In this document: piece after piece, positions 10,032-17,962 of the stretch
Layout of the letters: each line of letters begins with the position of its first letter
Position numbering within the stretch: position 1 is the first letter of the stretch
Assembly (NCBI RefSeq): GCF_001500125.1
Contig: NZ_LQIV01000001.1
Coordinates: 62,001 to 126,000 of the forward strand
DNA from: Mycobacterium sp. IS-1742
GTDB taxonomy: Bacteria; Actinomycetota; Actinomycetes; Mycobacteriales; Mycobacteriaceae
Length of the DNA stretch: 64,000 nucleotides
Reading direction: 5' to 3'
Notes under the pieces: generated by a model
Databases searched by the model: none
Seen by the model: only the letters and a program-made list of their open reading frames with translations
What the model was told of the DNA's origin: nothing
Program-made: the position numbers and the translations under genes

Positions 10032-11276
10032 ATGACGACCATGGAGAGCCGATGCCCCTTCGGCCCCGGATTCGACTTCACCGATCCCGACGTCCTGCTC
10101 GGGGGTATCCCGGTCAACGAGTTCGCGCAACTGCGCAAGACCGCGCCGGTCTGGTGGAACGAGCAGGAGGAGTCGATCTTCGACGACGGCGGCTACTGGG
10201 TGATCAGCCGTCACGAGGACATCAAGGCGATCTCGCGCAACGGTGACCTGTGGTCGACCAACGCCAAGGGCGCCGTGATGCGCCTGCCCGAGGGTGTCAC
10301 CGCCGAACAGCTCGACCTCACCAAGGCGTTGCTGATCAACCACGACGCACCGGAACACACCCGGCTGCGCAAGATCGTGTCGCGGTTGTTCACCCCGCGC
10401 GCCGTCGCCGCGCTCGAGGAGAAGCTGGCGGTGTCCGCGCGTCAGATCGTCGCGGCCGCCCGGGAACGCGACTCCGGCGATTTCGTCGACGACATCGCGA
10501 TGCCCTTGCCGCTGCAGGCGATCGCCGACCTGATCGGTGTTCCGGAGGCCGACCGGGAGAAGCTCTTCCACTGGACGAACTGCATCATGAACACCGACGA
10601 CCCGGACTTCGACTCCGATCCCACGGTCGCCAACGCCGAGCTGATGGGCTACGCCTACACCATGGCCGAGGAGCGCAGGCGCTGCCCGGCCGACGACATC
10701 GTCACGAAGCTTGTGCAGGCCGACGTGGGAGGGGAAGGCGGTGAGTCGCTCGGCGACATCGAATTCGCGTTCTTCGTCATTTTGCTCGCCGTGGCAGGCA
10801 ACGAGACCACCCGCAACGCGATGACCCACGGGATGAACGCGTTCTTCGACCACCCCGACCAGTGGGAGCTCTACAAACGGGAACGGCCCGAGACCGCCGT
10901 CGACGAGATCGTGCGGTGGGCCACCCCGGTGCACTGCTTCCAGCGCACCGCGCTGGCCGACGTCGAACTCGGTGGAGTCACGATCCGCGCGGGCCAGCGC
11001 GCCGGCCTGTTCTACAGTTCGGCGAACTTCGACGACGCCGTCTTCGAGTCACCCTTCGACTTCGACATCCTGCGCGACCCCAACCCCCATCTCGGGTTCG
11101 GTGGCAACGGGGCGCACTACTGCATCGGCGCCAACCTGGCCCGCATGGAAATCAAGCTGATCTTCAGCGAGCTGGCCGACCAGATTCCGGACATCGCGAA
11201 ACTGGGTGAACCGCAACGGCTGCGGTCCGGCTGGATCAACGGGGTCAAGGAGATGCCGGTCAGCTACCGGGGCTGA
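10032..11276 (+). CDS. Cytochrome P450, CYP125-like paralogue
   Basis: This 414-residue P450 closely resembles CYP125, the steroid C26/C27 hydroxylase. It has FTDPDVLLGGIPVNEFAQLR at the start, the I-helix AVAGNETTRNAM, EIVRWATPVHCFQRTAL, and the haem loop LGFGGNGAHYCIG with Cys at about 364. The C-terminal LRSGWINGVK is also CYP125-like. It is not beside the classical cholesterol genes but between purD and a TetR gene 25 bp downstream, and no KstR site was seen upstream. It may therefore act on another branched or steroidal substrate under its own regulator. It is probably a second CYP125 homologue rather than the orthologue. Confidence 0.87.
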   Translation: MTTMESRCPFGPGFDFTDPDVLLGGIPVNEFAQLRKTAPVWWNEQEESIFDDGGYWVISRHEDIKAISRNGDLWSTNAKGAVMRLPEGVTAEQLDLTKALLINHDAPEHTRLRKIVSRLFTPRAVAALEEKLAVSARQIVAAARERDSGDFVDDIAMPLPLQAIADLIGVPEADREKLFHWTNCIMNTDDPDFDSDPTVANAELMGYAYTMAEERRRCPADDIVTKLVQADVGGEGGESLGDIEFAFFVILLAVAGNETTRNAMTHGMNAFFDHPDQWELYKRERPETAVDEIVRWATPVHCFQRTALADVELGGVTIRAGQRAGLFYSSANFDDAVFESPFDFDILRDPNPHLGFGGNGAHYCIGANLARMEIKLIFSELADQIPDIAKLGEPQRLRSGWINGVKEMPVSYRG

Positions 11277-11301
11277 GGAGGGCCCCAAGTAGCATCTGCG
11301 C

Positions 11302-11895
11302 ATGCGCACCCACGGCTGGTCGGGTTCGGCGCCTGCCAGCGACGAGGAAGCCGTCGAACGAATTCTGGCCGCCGCCGGCCGGGCGATCGACGAACGCGGA
11401 GCCGATCTGAGCATCGCCGATGTCGCCCGCACCCTCGGCGTCACCCGCCAGACGGTCTACCGGTACTTCCCCAGCACCGAGGCGTTGCTGGTGGAGGCGG
11501 CGGTCCATGCCGCGGCCGGTTTCCTCGACCGGCTGGCCGAGCACGTGCGGGGCATCACCGAACCCGCGGACGCGGTGACGGAGGCCATCGCCACGGCGTT
11601 GGAGTGGCTGCCCGAGGACAAGCACATCGGCCTGCTGGTCACACCCGGGCGCGCCGACGCCCATTCGGAATCGGTCACCTCCGACGTGGCGTTGCAGTTC
11701 GCCGAGGCGATGGTCCGGCGCTTCGACGTCGACTGGACGGGGCTCGGGTTCAGCGAACACGACCTCGACGAGCTGGCCGAGTATCTGCTGCGCATCATCC
11801 AGTCGTTCGTCATCGACCCGGGCCGCCCGCCACGCACCGGCGACGCGCTGCGCGAGTATCTGCGTCGCTGGGTCGGCGCCGCGGTGCGCCGCTGA
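11302..11895 (+). CDS. TetR family transcriptional regulator
   Basis: This is a 197-residue regulator. The helix-turn-helix reads LSIADVARTLGVTRQTVYRYF at about residues 35-55, followed by PSTEALLVEA. The C-terminal half is helical and acidic, without a recognisable ligand motif. It follows the CYP125-like gene by 25 bp on the same strand and is probably co-transcribed, which suggests local control of that P450. A perfect 15 bp inverted repeat sits just downstream. Confidence 0.88.
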   Translation: MRTHGWSGSAPASDEEAVERILAAAGRAIDERGADLSIADVARTLGVTRQTVYRYFPSTEALLVEAAVHAAAGFLDRLAEHVRGITEPADAVTEAIATALEWLPEDKHIGLLVTPGRADAHSESVTSDVALQFAEAMVRRFDVDWTGLGFSEHDLDELAEYLLRIIQSFVIDPGRPPRTGDALREYLRRWVGAAVRR

Positions 11896-11915
11896 CGCGG
11901 TGCAAAACGCCGAGG

Positions 11916-11961
11916 CTGCGGTGAGATCACCTTTACAAGGGTTTTCGTGATCTCACCGCAG
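11916..11961. terminator. Perfect 15 bp inverted repeat between convergent genes
   Basis: Arms CTGCGGTGAGATCAC (11916-11930) and its exact complement (11947-11961) enclose a 16 bp loop. It lies between the TetR stop and the stop of the secreted-protein gene read from the other strand, so it is probably a two-way terminator. The right-arm sequence recurs at 12407-12424. Confidence 0.7.
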
Positions 11962-11983
11962 TCCCGGCGGGGGACTCGAGCGG

Positions 11984-12232
11984 TCAGCGGGTGGTGACGT
12001 AGACGACGCGGTCGTCGTTGTCGTAGCGGACCGAGACGATGCTGGACTGGTCGAGCGGCTTGTTCATGCCCTGCTGGGTGACGCGGACCTGGTAGCCGCG
12101 GTCGTCCAGGCTGCTGATGGTGTCGGCGGCGTTTCCCGGCCCGGAGGGGGCGGCCTGGGCGGGAGCGGCGAAGGCCAGGAATCCGGTGGCCAGTCCGCCG
12201 GCGATGATGGTGGCGAATCCGAACTTGTTCAT
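11984..12232 (-). CDS. Small secreted protein of unknown function
   Basis: This 82-residue precursor is MNKFGFATIIAGGLATGFL followed by an alanine-rich signal-peptide end (APAQAAP), with likely cleavage after AQA. The mature protein has about 53 residues and ends in YDNDDRVVYVTTR. No cysteines are visible. The start is set by an AAGAGGT ribosome site 6-12 bases upstream of ATG 12232. Small exported proteins of this design (a short alpha-beta domain with a DRG motif) are common in mycobacteria, and no function is assigned. Confidence 0.8.
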   Translation of the reverse strand: MNKFGFATIIAGGLATGFLAFAAPAQAAPSGPGNAADTISSLDDRGYQVRVTQQGMNKPLDQSSIVSVRYDNDDRVVYVTTR

Positions 12233-12371
12233 GTCCGTACCTCTTCGTGTCCGTTCGGTCTGGAGGGATTTCCTGGCCGGTCTGACTGCAACAACCTGCA
12301 GGTCAGGGCCATCCATCCCGTTGGCAGTGATTGACCGACGGTTGGCAGAAAGTGATCGGAACACCCCGCCG

Positions 12372-12424
12372 AGACTGCTACCAGATCACGAGATATCCGC
12401 AGAAGAGTGATCTCACCGCAGTCT
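12372..12424. repeat. Imperfect inverted repeat, same arm family as 11916
   Basis: Left arm 12372-12389 (AGACTGC... GATCAC) pairs with right arm 12407-12424 (GTGATC... GCAGTCT), with four mismatches in the middle. The right arm repeats the GTGATCTCACCGCAG arm of the element at 11947-11961. It lies in the 208 bp gap between the small secreted-protein gene and the stop of the 12441 gene, and probably terminates the latter. Nothing else was recognised in that gap. Confidence 0.55.
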
Positions 12425-12440
12425 AGAAGGCGGTCGGAGT

Positions 12441-13667
12441 TCAGACGACGGTCAGCGGCAACGACTTTCGTGGCTGGAACGTGAACTCCGCCCCTCCGCT
12501 GAACTTGCACACCTCGACCTCCGGCAGTTCCTTGGCCGCGGTGTCGGTCGCGATCACGCGCACGGTCCAGTCGCTCTCGGTACCGGAGACCTCGGCCCGC
12601 AGATGGGGGTCCACCGCCTGCACGATGGCCTGCAGCGGCAGGTCGACGGCCGGGGAGACCAGCGAGATCCACGAGCCGTCCTCGTGGGCCGGCGACGGGC
12701 GCACATGCAGGAAGCCGGGGTCCACGTCTGCCCAGACGTAGGCGGCCGGGTTCAGCAGGGGGTGCAGCTCGAGCACCCGCAGCGCACCCTTGACGTCCTT
12801 GGACAGGTTGAGCGCCTTGTGAATACGCTCGGCCGCTACGCCGGCGATGCCGATGAGCTGCTTGGTGCGGATCGTCCGCTCCAACGCCGCATCGTCTTTC
12901 GTACGCGCCTGGATCGCGAGGTTGAACGACAGCACCAGCAGGTGCATCTGCAGGCACACCTCGTCGGCGATGCGCACCAGCGCCGAATGCGAGAACGCAC
13001 CGAAGTCGAGGTCGGACAGCAACGGGCCCGAATAGTCGGCCATGCCTTCGTCGTCCGGGTCGATCGGCGCCAGCTCGGTGTGATAGGCGCGGCTGGCGCC
13101 CACGATGTCGAGCTGCGGGATGAAGTCGACCTCGGGATAGGACTCGTCGATGATCACCGTCCACCGGCAGTGCGGATGACGGTCGGCCGGTGTGCGCGGT
13201 GGACGGTGGATCGGGCGCACCTGGCACCGACGGTTGGTGGCCAGCGCGGTGGCGTCGAACGTCGGATCCTCGATGTCGTGGCACATACCGCGGACGTAGT
13301 CCTCGCCCATCGGCTCGACGTCGAGCAGCGCGCCGCAGTGGTCGAGGTGGAATTCGCCGTGCCAGCGGTCGTGCACCGTGTAGCGGAAGTCCATGAACTG
13401 CGGCGGCGCCCCGATGTCGAGCTGCAGCCCCTTGAAGATCGTGATGACGTCGACGCCCTCGTACTTCAACGCCTTCTGCATCCGCTTGGTGTAGAGCGGG
13501 CTGGAGCCGGCCCACTCCTCGATCGCGATCTGCAGCATCTCCTCGCGGCCGAAATTCGATATGCACCAGGCCATTCCGGACCGGTCGATCAGCTGGCCGA
13601 TCAACAGCAACTCGGGCACCAGCGTGGCGAGTTCCTCACGCGAGAGCGCGGCGTACCTACTCATCAT
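12441..13667 (-). CDS. Conserved hypothetical protein, unrecognised family
   Basis: This 408-residue protein has no signal or membrane segment and no family I recognise. The middle contains HDRWHGEFHLDHCGALLDVEP and GMCHDIEDPTFDA, then RRCQVRPIHRPPR and HPHCRW. This cluster of His, Cys and acidic residues at about residues 100-170 could bind metal or a cofactor. The start (13667 or 13664) overlaps the stop of the upstream carboxymuconolactone-decarboxylase-like gene, so the two are translationally coupled and may act together at the end of the dehydrogenase operon. M. tuberculosis lacks this gene between Rv0771 and purD. Confidence 0.75.
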   Translation of the reverse strand: MMSRYAALSREELATLVPELLLIGQLIDRSGMAWCISNFGREEMLQIAIEEWAGSSPLYTKRMQKALKYEGVDVITIFKGLQLDIGAPPQFMDFRYTVHDRWHGEFHLDHCGALLDVEPMGEDYVRGMCHDIEDPTFDATALATNRRCQVRPIHRPPRTPADRHPHCRWTVIIDESYPEVDFIPQLDIVGASRAYHTELAPIDPDDEGMADYSGPLLSDLDFGAFSHSALVRIADEVCLQMHLLVLSFNLAIQARTKDDAALERTIRTKQLIGIAGVAAERIHKALNLSKDVKGALRVLELHPLLNPAAYVWADVDPGFLHVRPSPAHEDGSWISLVSPAVDLPLQAIVQAVDPHLRAEVSGTESDWTVRVIATDTAAKELPEVEVCKFSGGAEFTFQPRKSLPLTVV

Positions 13668-14100
13668 CGAGCGAGTTCCCCGTGTTCATCTTCACCGCGG
13701 CGTTGACGTTGGCCTTCCGGTCCTCGCCCTGACCCTTCTCGGCGGCCTTGCGCCGCTTCGCGGCGACCTTGGAGATGGTGCCGTTGAGACCGGAGCCCAG
13801 CGGGAACCCGACGTACTGGGTCAGGAAGATGGCCATCTCCTTGAGTTCCTCTTCGGTCAGTTCCTCGTTGAGCAGGGCCGCGTTGACCTGCACTTCGGCA
13901 AGGTCCTGCAGGCCGAGTGCGGTGACCACCGACAGCGTCATCAGTCGCTTGTCCCGCATCGACAGGCCCGGCTTGGTCCAGATGGTGCCGAAGAGGTGGT
14001 CGACGGTGAGGTCGAAGTACGGATCGCCTTCGATGTTCGGCATCTCCCACCCGTACACCTCGTTCATCTTCTCGAGGCCTTTGCGGCGCAACTCGTCCAT
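13657..14100 (-). CDS. Carboxymuconolactone decarboxylase family protein (Rv0771-like)
   Basis: This 147-residue protein belongs to the CMD/AhpD-like fold: GDPYFDLTVDHLFGTIW and LSMRDKRLMTLSVVTALG are typical helices. The CxxC of AhpD peroxidases is absent, so a decarboxylase/lactonase-type or unknown role is likelier than a redox one. It is in an operon after the hydroxyisobutyrate-dehydrogenase-like gene (3 bp gap) and before the unknown 408-residue gene (11 bp overlap). It matches Rv0771 in position. The C-terminal 40 residues are strongly basic and low in complexity. Confidence 0.85.
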   Translation of the reverse strand: MDELRRKGLEKMNEVYGWEMPNIEGDPYFDLTVDHLFGTIWTKPGLSMRDKRLMTLSVVTALGLQDLAEVQVNAALLNEELTEEELKEMAIFLTQYVGFPLGSGLNGTISKVAAKRRKAAEKGQGEDRKANVNAAVKMNTGNSLDDE

Positions 14101-14103
14101 CGG

Positions 14104-14964
14104 CTACTCCTCTTCGCTCGACTCCACGTGCGGCACTCCGAGACCGTCCGCGAGATTGTCCAGTGCCACTTTCGCCAGGGGCAGGTTCACCGACACCTTC
14201 TCACCCAGCGCGAGGGCGAGGCTCAAGTCCTTCTCGCCGAGACCGCGGGCGTGCAGGAACGACTCGTAGAGGAAGTTGTCGTGATCCAGCGGAGTCATCG
14301 TGTCGCGCACCATGATCGCGCCGGGCCCACTGGTCAGCGCGTCGGTGTGGCGCACCACGCGACCGAGTTGCTGCAGGTCGATGCCGGCCTGTTCGGCCAG
14401 CCGCATGGCCTCACACGCCGCGGCGTATCCGGTGAAGGTCAGCATGTTGCGCGCCAGCTTCATCCGCGTACCCGCGCCCGGTTCGCCCGCGTGGACGACC
14501 ATCGACGCGAACTGCTTGAACGCCGGCTTGATCCGCTCGTAGACCTCGCGGTCGGCGCCGACCATGACCGCCAGCTCACCCTTCTGCGCCGCCGCGCCAC
14601 CTCCGGAGACCGGGGCGTCGACCACGTGGACGCCGTTCCCCCGCAACTCCTCAGCGAGTTCGACGGCCGTCTCCGGACTGATCGTCGAGTGGATCGCGAT
14701 CACCGTGCCCGGCCTGACCCGCGGCGCGAGTTCGCCGACGACGGTGCGCACCTGTGCGTCGTTGAGGACGGTGATGCTGATGATGTCGGCCGCCGCGACG
14801 TCGGCGACACTGTCGGCGGGCGTCGCACCGGCCTCGACCAGCGGCGCCATGGCGCCGGCGCGCACGTCGAACACGATCAGCCCGCCCGGCCAGCCGGTCA
14901 GCCGCGTGGCCATCGGCGCACCCATGTTGCCCAGCCCGATGTAGCCGTACTTGAGTTCTGTCAC
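14104..14964 (-). CDS. 3-hydroxyisobutyrate dehydrogenase-like NAD(P)-dependent oxidoreductase (Rv0770-like)
   Basis: This is a 286-residue beta-hydroxyacid dehydrogenase. The N-terminal Rossmann motif is GYIGLGNMGAPMA, the substrate loop is DAPVSGGGAAAQKG (about residues 115-130), and the catalytic lysine lies in GTRMKLARNML. I prefer the GTG at 14964 because AGAGGG lies upstream at the right distance and because the stop of an 11-codon mini-ORF overlaps it (GTGA). It probably oxidises a small beta-hydroxyacid produced by the neighbouring aldehyde-dehydrogenase/SDR operon; the true substrate is unknown. Confidence 0.88.
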   Translation of the reverse strand: MTELKYGYIGLGNMGAPMATRLTGWPGGLIVFDVRAGAMAPLVEAGATPADSVADVAAADIISITVLNDAQVRTVVGELAPRVRPGTVIAIHSTISPETAVELAEELRGNGVHVVDAPVSGGGAAAQKGELAVMVGADREVYERIKPAFKQFASMVVHAGEPGAGTRMKLARNMLTFTGYAAACEAMRLAEQAGIDLQQLGRVVRHTDALTSGPGAIMVRDTMTPLDHDNFLYESFLHARGLGEKDLSLALALGEKVSVNLPLAKVALDNLADGLGVPHVESSEEE

Positions 14965-14996
14965 GTGTGCCCTCTGTTCTTCGCGCAAGCGCTCAT
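14961..14996 (-). CDS. Bridging mini-ORF, MSACAK type (copy 1)
   Basis: This 11-codon frame reads MSACAKNRGHT. Its ATG overlaps the stop of the upstream SDR (TGATG) and its TGA overlaps the GTG of the next gene (GTGA). It therefore exactly fills the space between two operon genes. The first 19 bases, ATGAGCGCTTGCGCGAAGA, recur at 26631 and 48827 at equivalent positions. It is probably translated by re-initiation and delivers ribosomes to the next start. Whether the peptide itself matters is unknown. Confidence 0.5.
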   Translation of the reverse strand: MSACAKNRGHT

Positions 14997-15757
14997 CACC
15001 GGATGATCTGGCCGCCGTCGACGTTGAAGATCTGGCCGGTCACCCACTTGGCCTGATCCGAGAGCAGGAACAGGCACATGCCGACCAGGTCCTCGGGCTG
15101 CCCCATCCGCGACAGCGGGATGCCCTTGACGATGTCGGCGACCATCTCCTGCGGTGTCGTGGTCCGGTTGGCCTCGGTGTCGATGGGCCCGGGTGCGATC
15201 GCGTTGACCCGGATGTTCTGTCCGCCGAGTTCGGTGGCCAGCTGCTGGGTCAGGCCGTTGATGCCGACCTTGGCCAGACCGTAGAAGTTCGAGTACAACC
15301 ACGCCGCGGTCGACGACTGGTTGACGATCGCGCCGCCACCGCGTTTGGCCATCTTGCGGTAGACCGCGCGGGTGCACACCAGCGCGCCGTCGAGGTTCAC
15401 GCTCATGAACTTCTTGTAGTAGTCCCAGTCGACGGTGATGAGGAAGTCGAGTTTCATGCCGCCGAAGATCGCGGCGTTGTTGACCAGGTAGTCGATGCCG
15501 CCGAACTCCGAGAGCGTCTGGGCGGCCATCTCTTTGGCGGAATCCGGCTCGGAGACGTCGACGCGCACGGCCAGGGCATTGCCACCCTCGCCCTTGATGC
15601 CGTCGGCCACCTTCTGGGCGCCTTCGACGTTGATGTCGGCGACCACCACCGCGGCGCCCTCCCTCGTCAGCGCCTCGGCGTACGCCTGGCCGATGCCGCC
15701 GCCCGCACCGGTCACGATCGCGACCTTGTCCTTGAACTCGTCGCCGTAGTTGACCAT
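14996..15757 (-). CDS. Short-chain dehydrogenase/reductase (Rv0769-like)
   Basis: This 253-residue SDR has the cofactor motif TGAGGGIGQ, the NNAA structural motif and the catalytic YGLAK (Tyr-x3-Lys) at about residue 160. The arginine-free GGGIG region followed by VVADIN suggests NAD(H) preference. It is second in the aldA-SDR-HIBADH-CMD operon, 9 bp after the aldehyde dehydrogenase, with TAAGGAG serving as its ribosome site. The substrate is presumably an alcohol or ketone handled together with AldA; this is inference. Confidence 0.9.
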   Translation of the reverse strand: MVNYGDEFKDKVAIVTGAGGGIGQAYAEALTREGAAVVVADINVEGAQKVADGIKGEGGNALAVRVDVSEPDSAKEMAAQTLSEFGGIDYLVNNAAIFGGMKLDFLITVDWDYYKKFMSVNLDGALVCTRAVYRKMAKRGGGAIVNQSSTAAWLYSNFYGLAKVGINGLTQQLATELGGQNIRVNAIAPGPIDTEANRTTTPQEMVADIVKGIPLSRMGQPEDLVGMCLFLLSDQAKWVTGQIFNVDGGQIIR

Positions 15758-15766
15758 CGAAGCTCC

Positions 15767-17236
15767 TTAATTCGCTGCCGTCGCAATGAGTTTGATCTCG
15801 GTGTACTCCTCGAAGCCGGCCACACCCATCTCACGGCCGATCCCGGACTGCTTGTAGCCGCCGAACGGCGCGTCCGCGGAGTACCAGATGCCGCCGTTGA
15901 CGTTGACGGTGCCGACCCGCAGTCGCGCGGCGACCGCCTGGGCGCGCTCGTCGTCACCGCTGAACACCGTGCCGCTCAATCCGTAGGGCGAGTCGTTGGC
16001 GATGCGGACGGCGTCGTCGTCACCGTCGTGGGCGATCACCGTCAGCACCGGGCCGAAGATCTCCTCACGGGCCACGCGGGCGCTGTTGTCGAGCCCCGCG
16101 ATCACCGTCGGCTCGATGAAGAATCCGGTGTCGCGGTCGGCCGGACGCCCACCGCCGCAGGCGAATCGGCCACCCTCCTGCAGTGCCAGGTCGAGGTAGC
16201 CCTGGATCCGATCGCGCTGGCGGGCCGAGATCACCGGCCCGCAGACGGTGCGCTTGCTGGTCGGGTCGCCCGGTCGGATGGACCCCATGGTGGCCGCTGC
16301 CGCCTCGACGGCCTCGTCGTACGTGGCGCGCGGCACCACCAGGCGGGTCGTGATCGCGCAACCCTGCCCTGCGTGCATCGCGGCGGTGAACGCCGCCATC
16401 GAGCAGGCGCCGGCCAGGTCGGCGTCGTCGAGCACCAGGAACGCCGACTTGCCGCCGAGTTCGAGGAACACCTTCTTGATGGTCGCGGCGGCGTCGGTCA
16501 TGACGGCGCGTCCGGTCGCCGTCGACCCGGTGAACGACACCATGTCGACCCGCGGATCCTGCGACAGCAGCGCACCGACGCCGTGGTCGCCGGAGGTGAC
16601 GACGTTGATCACACCGGGCGGGAAATCGGTGTGTTCGGCGATGATCTCGCCGACGGCCGCCGCGCACCACGGGGTGTCCGGTGCGGGTTTGAGGATCAGC
16701 GTGTTGCCCGCGGCCAGCGCCGGCCCGACCTTGGCGAGGTTGATCTGATGCGGGAAGTTCCACGGCGTGATGGCGCCGACGACGCCGGCGGCCTCGCGGG
16801 CCAGCGTGCGCCGGGTGGGGATGCCCTGCGGGGTGGCGTGTCCGAGATCGGTGCGCCACTCGTAACTTTCGGCGGTGTCCGCGGCGAAGGCGAGGTCGTC
16901 GATCGGCCCCTCGAGTTGCGCGCCGGCGGTCAGCATCCGGGGCGCACCGACCTCGGCGATGGTCAGTTCCCGCATCTCTTCCACGTGTTCGCGCAGCGCG
17001 TCCTTGAGCTGACGCAGGCAGCGCACCCGCAACTCGGTGTTCGTCGACCAGTCGGTGTCGTCGAAAGCCGTGCGCGCCGCCGCGATGGCACGGCCCATGT
17101 CGTCGGAGTCGGCGTCGGCCGCCACGCCGAGGACTTCTTCGGTGGCCGGGTTCACGGTGGGGAACGTCCCCGCGGCGCCCGCGACCAGCTTTCCGTCGAT
17201 GAGCAGCCGGCTCTCGCCGTTGGCCAGTATCGCCAT
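15767..17236 (-). CDS. aldA: NAD-dependent aldehyde dehydrogenase
   Basis: This 489-residue enzyme is equal in length to M. tuberculosis AldA (Rv0768). It shows the NAD-binding TPWNFPHQINLAK, FTGSTATGR, the catalytic-Glu motif LELGGKSAFLV and the cysteine motif MHAGQGCAITTR. It oxidises aldehydes to acids in the cytosol. ATG 17236 is chosen over GTG 17248 because GGGAG lies five bases upstream and the length then fits the family. It is the first gene of its operon. A GGACA-N2-TGTCC palindrome at 17260 lies just upstream and is shared in type with the one at the TetR start at 17378. Confidence 0.95.
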   Translation of the reverse strand: MAILANGESRLLIDGKLVAGAAGTFPTVNPATEEVLGVAADADSDDMGRAIAAARTAFDDTDWSTNTELRVRCLRQLKDALREHVEEMRELTIAEVGAPRMLTAGAQLEGPIDDLAFAADTAESYEWRTDLGHATPQGIPTRRTLAREAAGVVGAITPWNFPHQINLAKVGPALAAGNTLILKPAPDTPWCAAAVGEIIAEHTDFPPGVINVVTSGDHGVGALLSQDPRVDMVSFTGSTATGRAVMTDAAATIKKVFLELGGKSAFLVLDDADLAGACSMAAFTAAMHAGQGCAITTRLVVPRATYDEAVEAAAATMGSIRPGDPTSKRTVCGPVISARQRDRIQGYLDLALQEGGRFACGGGRPADRDTGFFIEPTVIAGLDNSARVAREEIFGPVLTVIAHDGDDDAVRIANDSPYGLSGTVFSGDDERAQAVAARLRVGTVNVNGGIWYSADAPFGGYKQSGIGREMGVAGFEEYTEIKLIATAAN

Positions 17237-17259
17237 CCGCACTCCCACTCCCCTTCACT

Positions 17260-17271
17260 GGACAACTGTCC
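17260..17271. promoter_or_regulatory. Candidate TetR operator 1 (GGACAACTGTCC)
   Basis: This 5+2+5 palindrome lies 24 bp upstream of the aldA start. Its half-sites are identical to those of the site at 17372. Two identical half-site pairs in one 130 bp divergent promoter region strongly suggest binding by the TetR protein encoded at 17378. Confidence 0.6.
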
Positions 17272-17371
17272 GGCGGTCTTTCCTCGAACCTTAGACGCCG
17301 ATCCATCCAGGTGGCAAGCACTCGACACTTGAAAACAACGCTTGCCCCGCTCCCTTCCGGTCGGCTAACTT

Positions 17372-17383
17372 GGACATGTGTCC
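17372..17383. promoter_or_regulatory. Candidate TetR operator 2 (GGACATGTGTCC)
   Basis: This second GGACA-N2-TGTCC palindrome, flanked by T and A, overlaps the GTG start of the TetR gene at 17378. It is placed so that bound regulator would block its own expression, with the first copy controlling aldA. Confidence 0.6.
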
Positions 17384-17962
17384 AGCGATGCAGTGGCTGC
17401 GGTCCCCGAGGTGCCGCGCAACCGCCGGCAGGAGGAGACCTTCCGCAAGGTGTTGTCCGCCGGGGTCGAGATGCTGCGCGAATCGTCGTATGCCGACCTG
17501 ACGGTCCGCGCCGTGGCGGCGCGCGCGAAGGTCGCCCCGGCCACCGCCTACACGTACTTCTCGTCGAAGAACCACCTGATCGCCGAGGTCTACCTCGACC
17601 TGATCCGCCAGGTGCCCTACTTCACCGATGTCAACGACAGCATGATGACGCGCGTGGACAAGGCCCTGCGCAGCATGACGCTGATCCTTGCCGACGAACC
17701 CGAGGTCGCGGCCGCCTGCACCACCGCGCTGCTGAGCAACAGCGACGCCGCCGTCCGCACGGCCCGTGACCGTATCGGCGCCGAGATCCACAAGCGCATC
17801 ACCTCCGCCATCGGGCCCGGCGCCGAACCCCGCAAGGTGTCGGCGCTGGAGATGACGTTCTTCGGCGCGTTGGTCAACGCCGGCAGCGGCGCCTTCACCT
17901 ACCACCAGATCGCCGACCGCTTGACCTACGTCGTCGGGCTCGTCCTCGGAGAGGACCAATGA
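17378..17962 (+). CDS. TetR family transcriptional regulator (Rv0767c-like)
   Basis: This is a 194-residue regulator. The helix-turn-helix lies in ADLTVRAVAARAKVAPATAY followed by TYFSSKNHLIAEVY (about residues 38-72). It is divergent from aldA and is the first gene of the cyp123-SDR-cyp51-ferredoxin operon, so it probably controls both directions through the two GGACA-N2-TGTCC sites. Its last codons (GAG GAC CAA TGA) form the first copy of a 25 bp tandem repeat that runs on to the cyp123 start. Confidence 0.9.
   Translation: MSSDAVAAVPEVPRNRRQEETFRKVLSAGVEMLRESSYADLTVRAVAARAKVAPATAYTYFSSKNHLIAEVYLDLIRQVPYFTDVNDSMMTRVDKALRSMTLILADEPEVAAACTTALLSNSDAAVRTARDRIGAEIHKRITSAIGPGAEPRKVSALEMTFFGALVNAGSGAFTYHQIADRLTYVVGLVLGEDQ

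Noticed and set aside
14980..14993. GCGCTTGCGC inside the mini-ORFs as a hairpin terminator
   Set aside because: Two-base loop and four-base arms cannot form a stable hairpin; the coding/overlap pattern explains the conservation better.
14951..17332. A 793-codon open frame on the plus strand opposite aldA and the SDR
   Set aside because: It is the antisense shadow of well-supported dehydrogenase genes. High GC at third positions opens such frames, and the translation has no family motif and a skewed Arg/Gly/Val composition.
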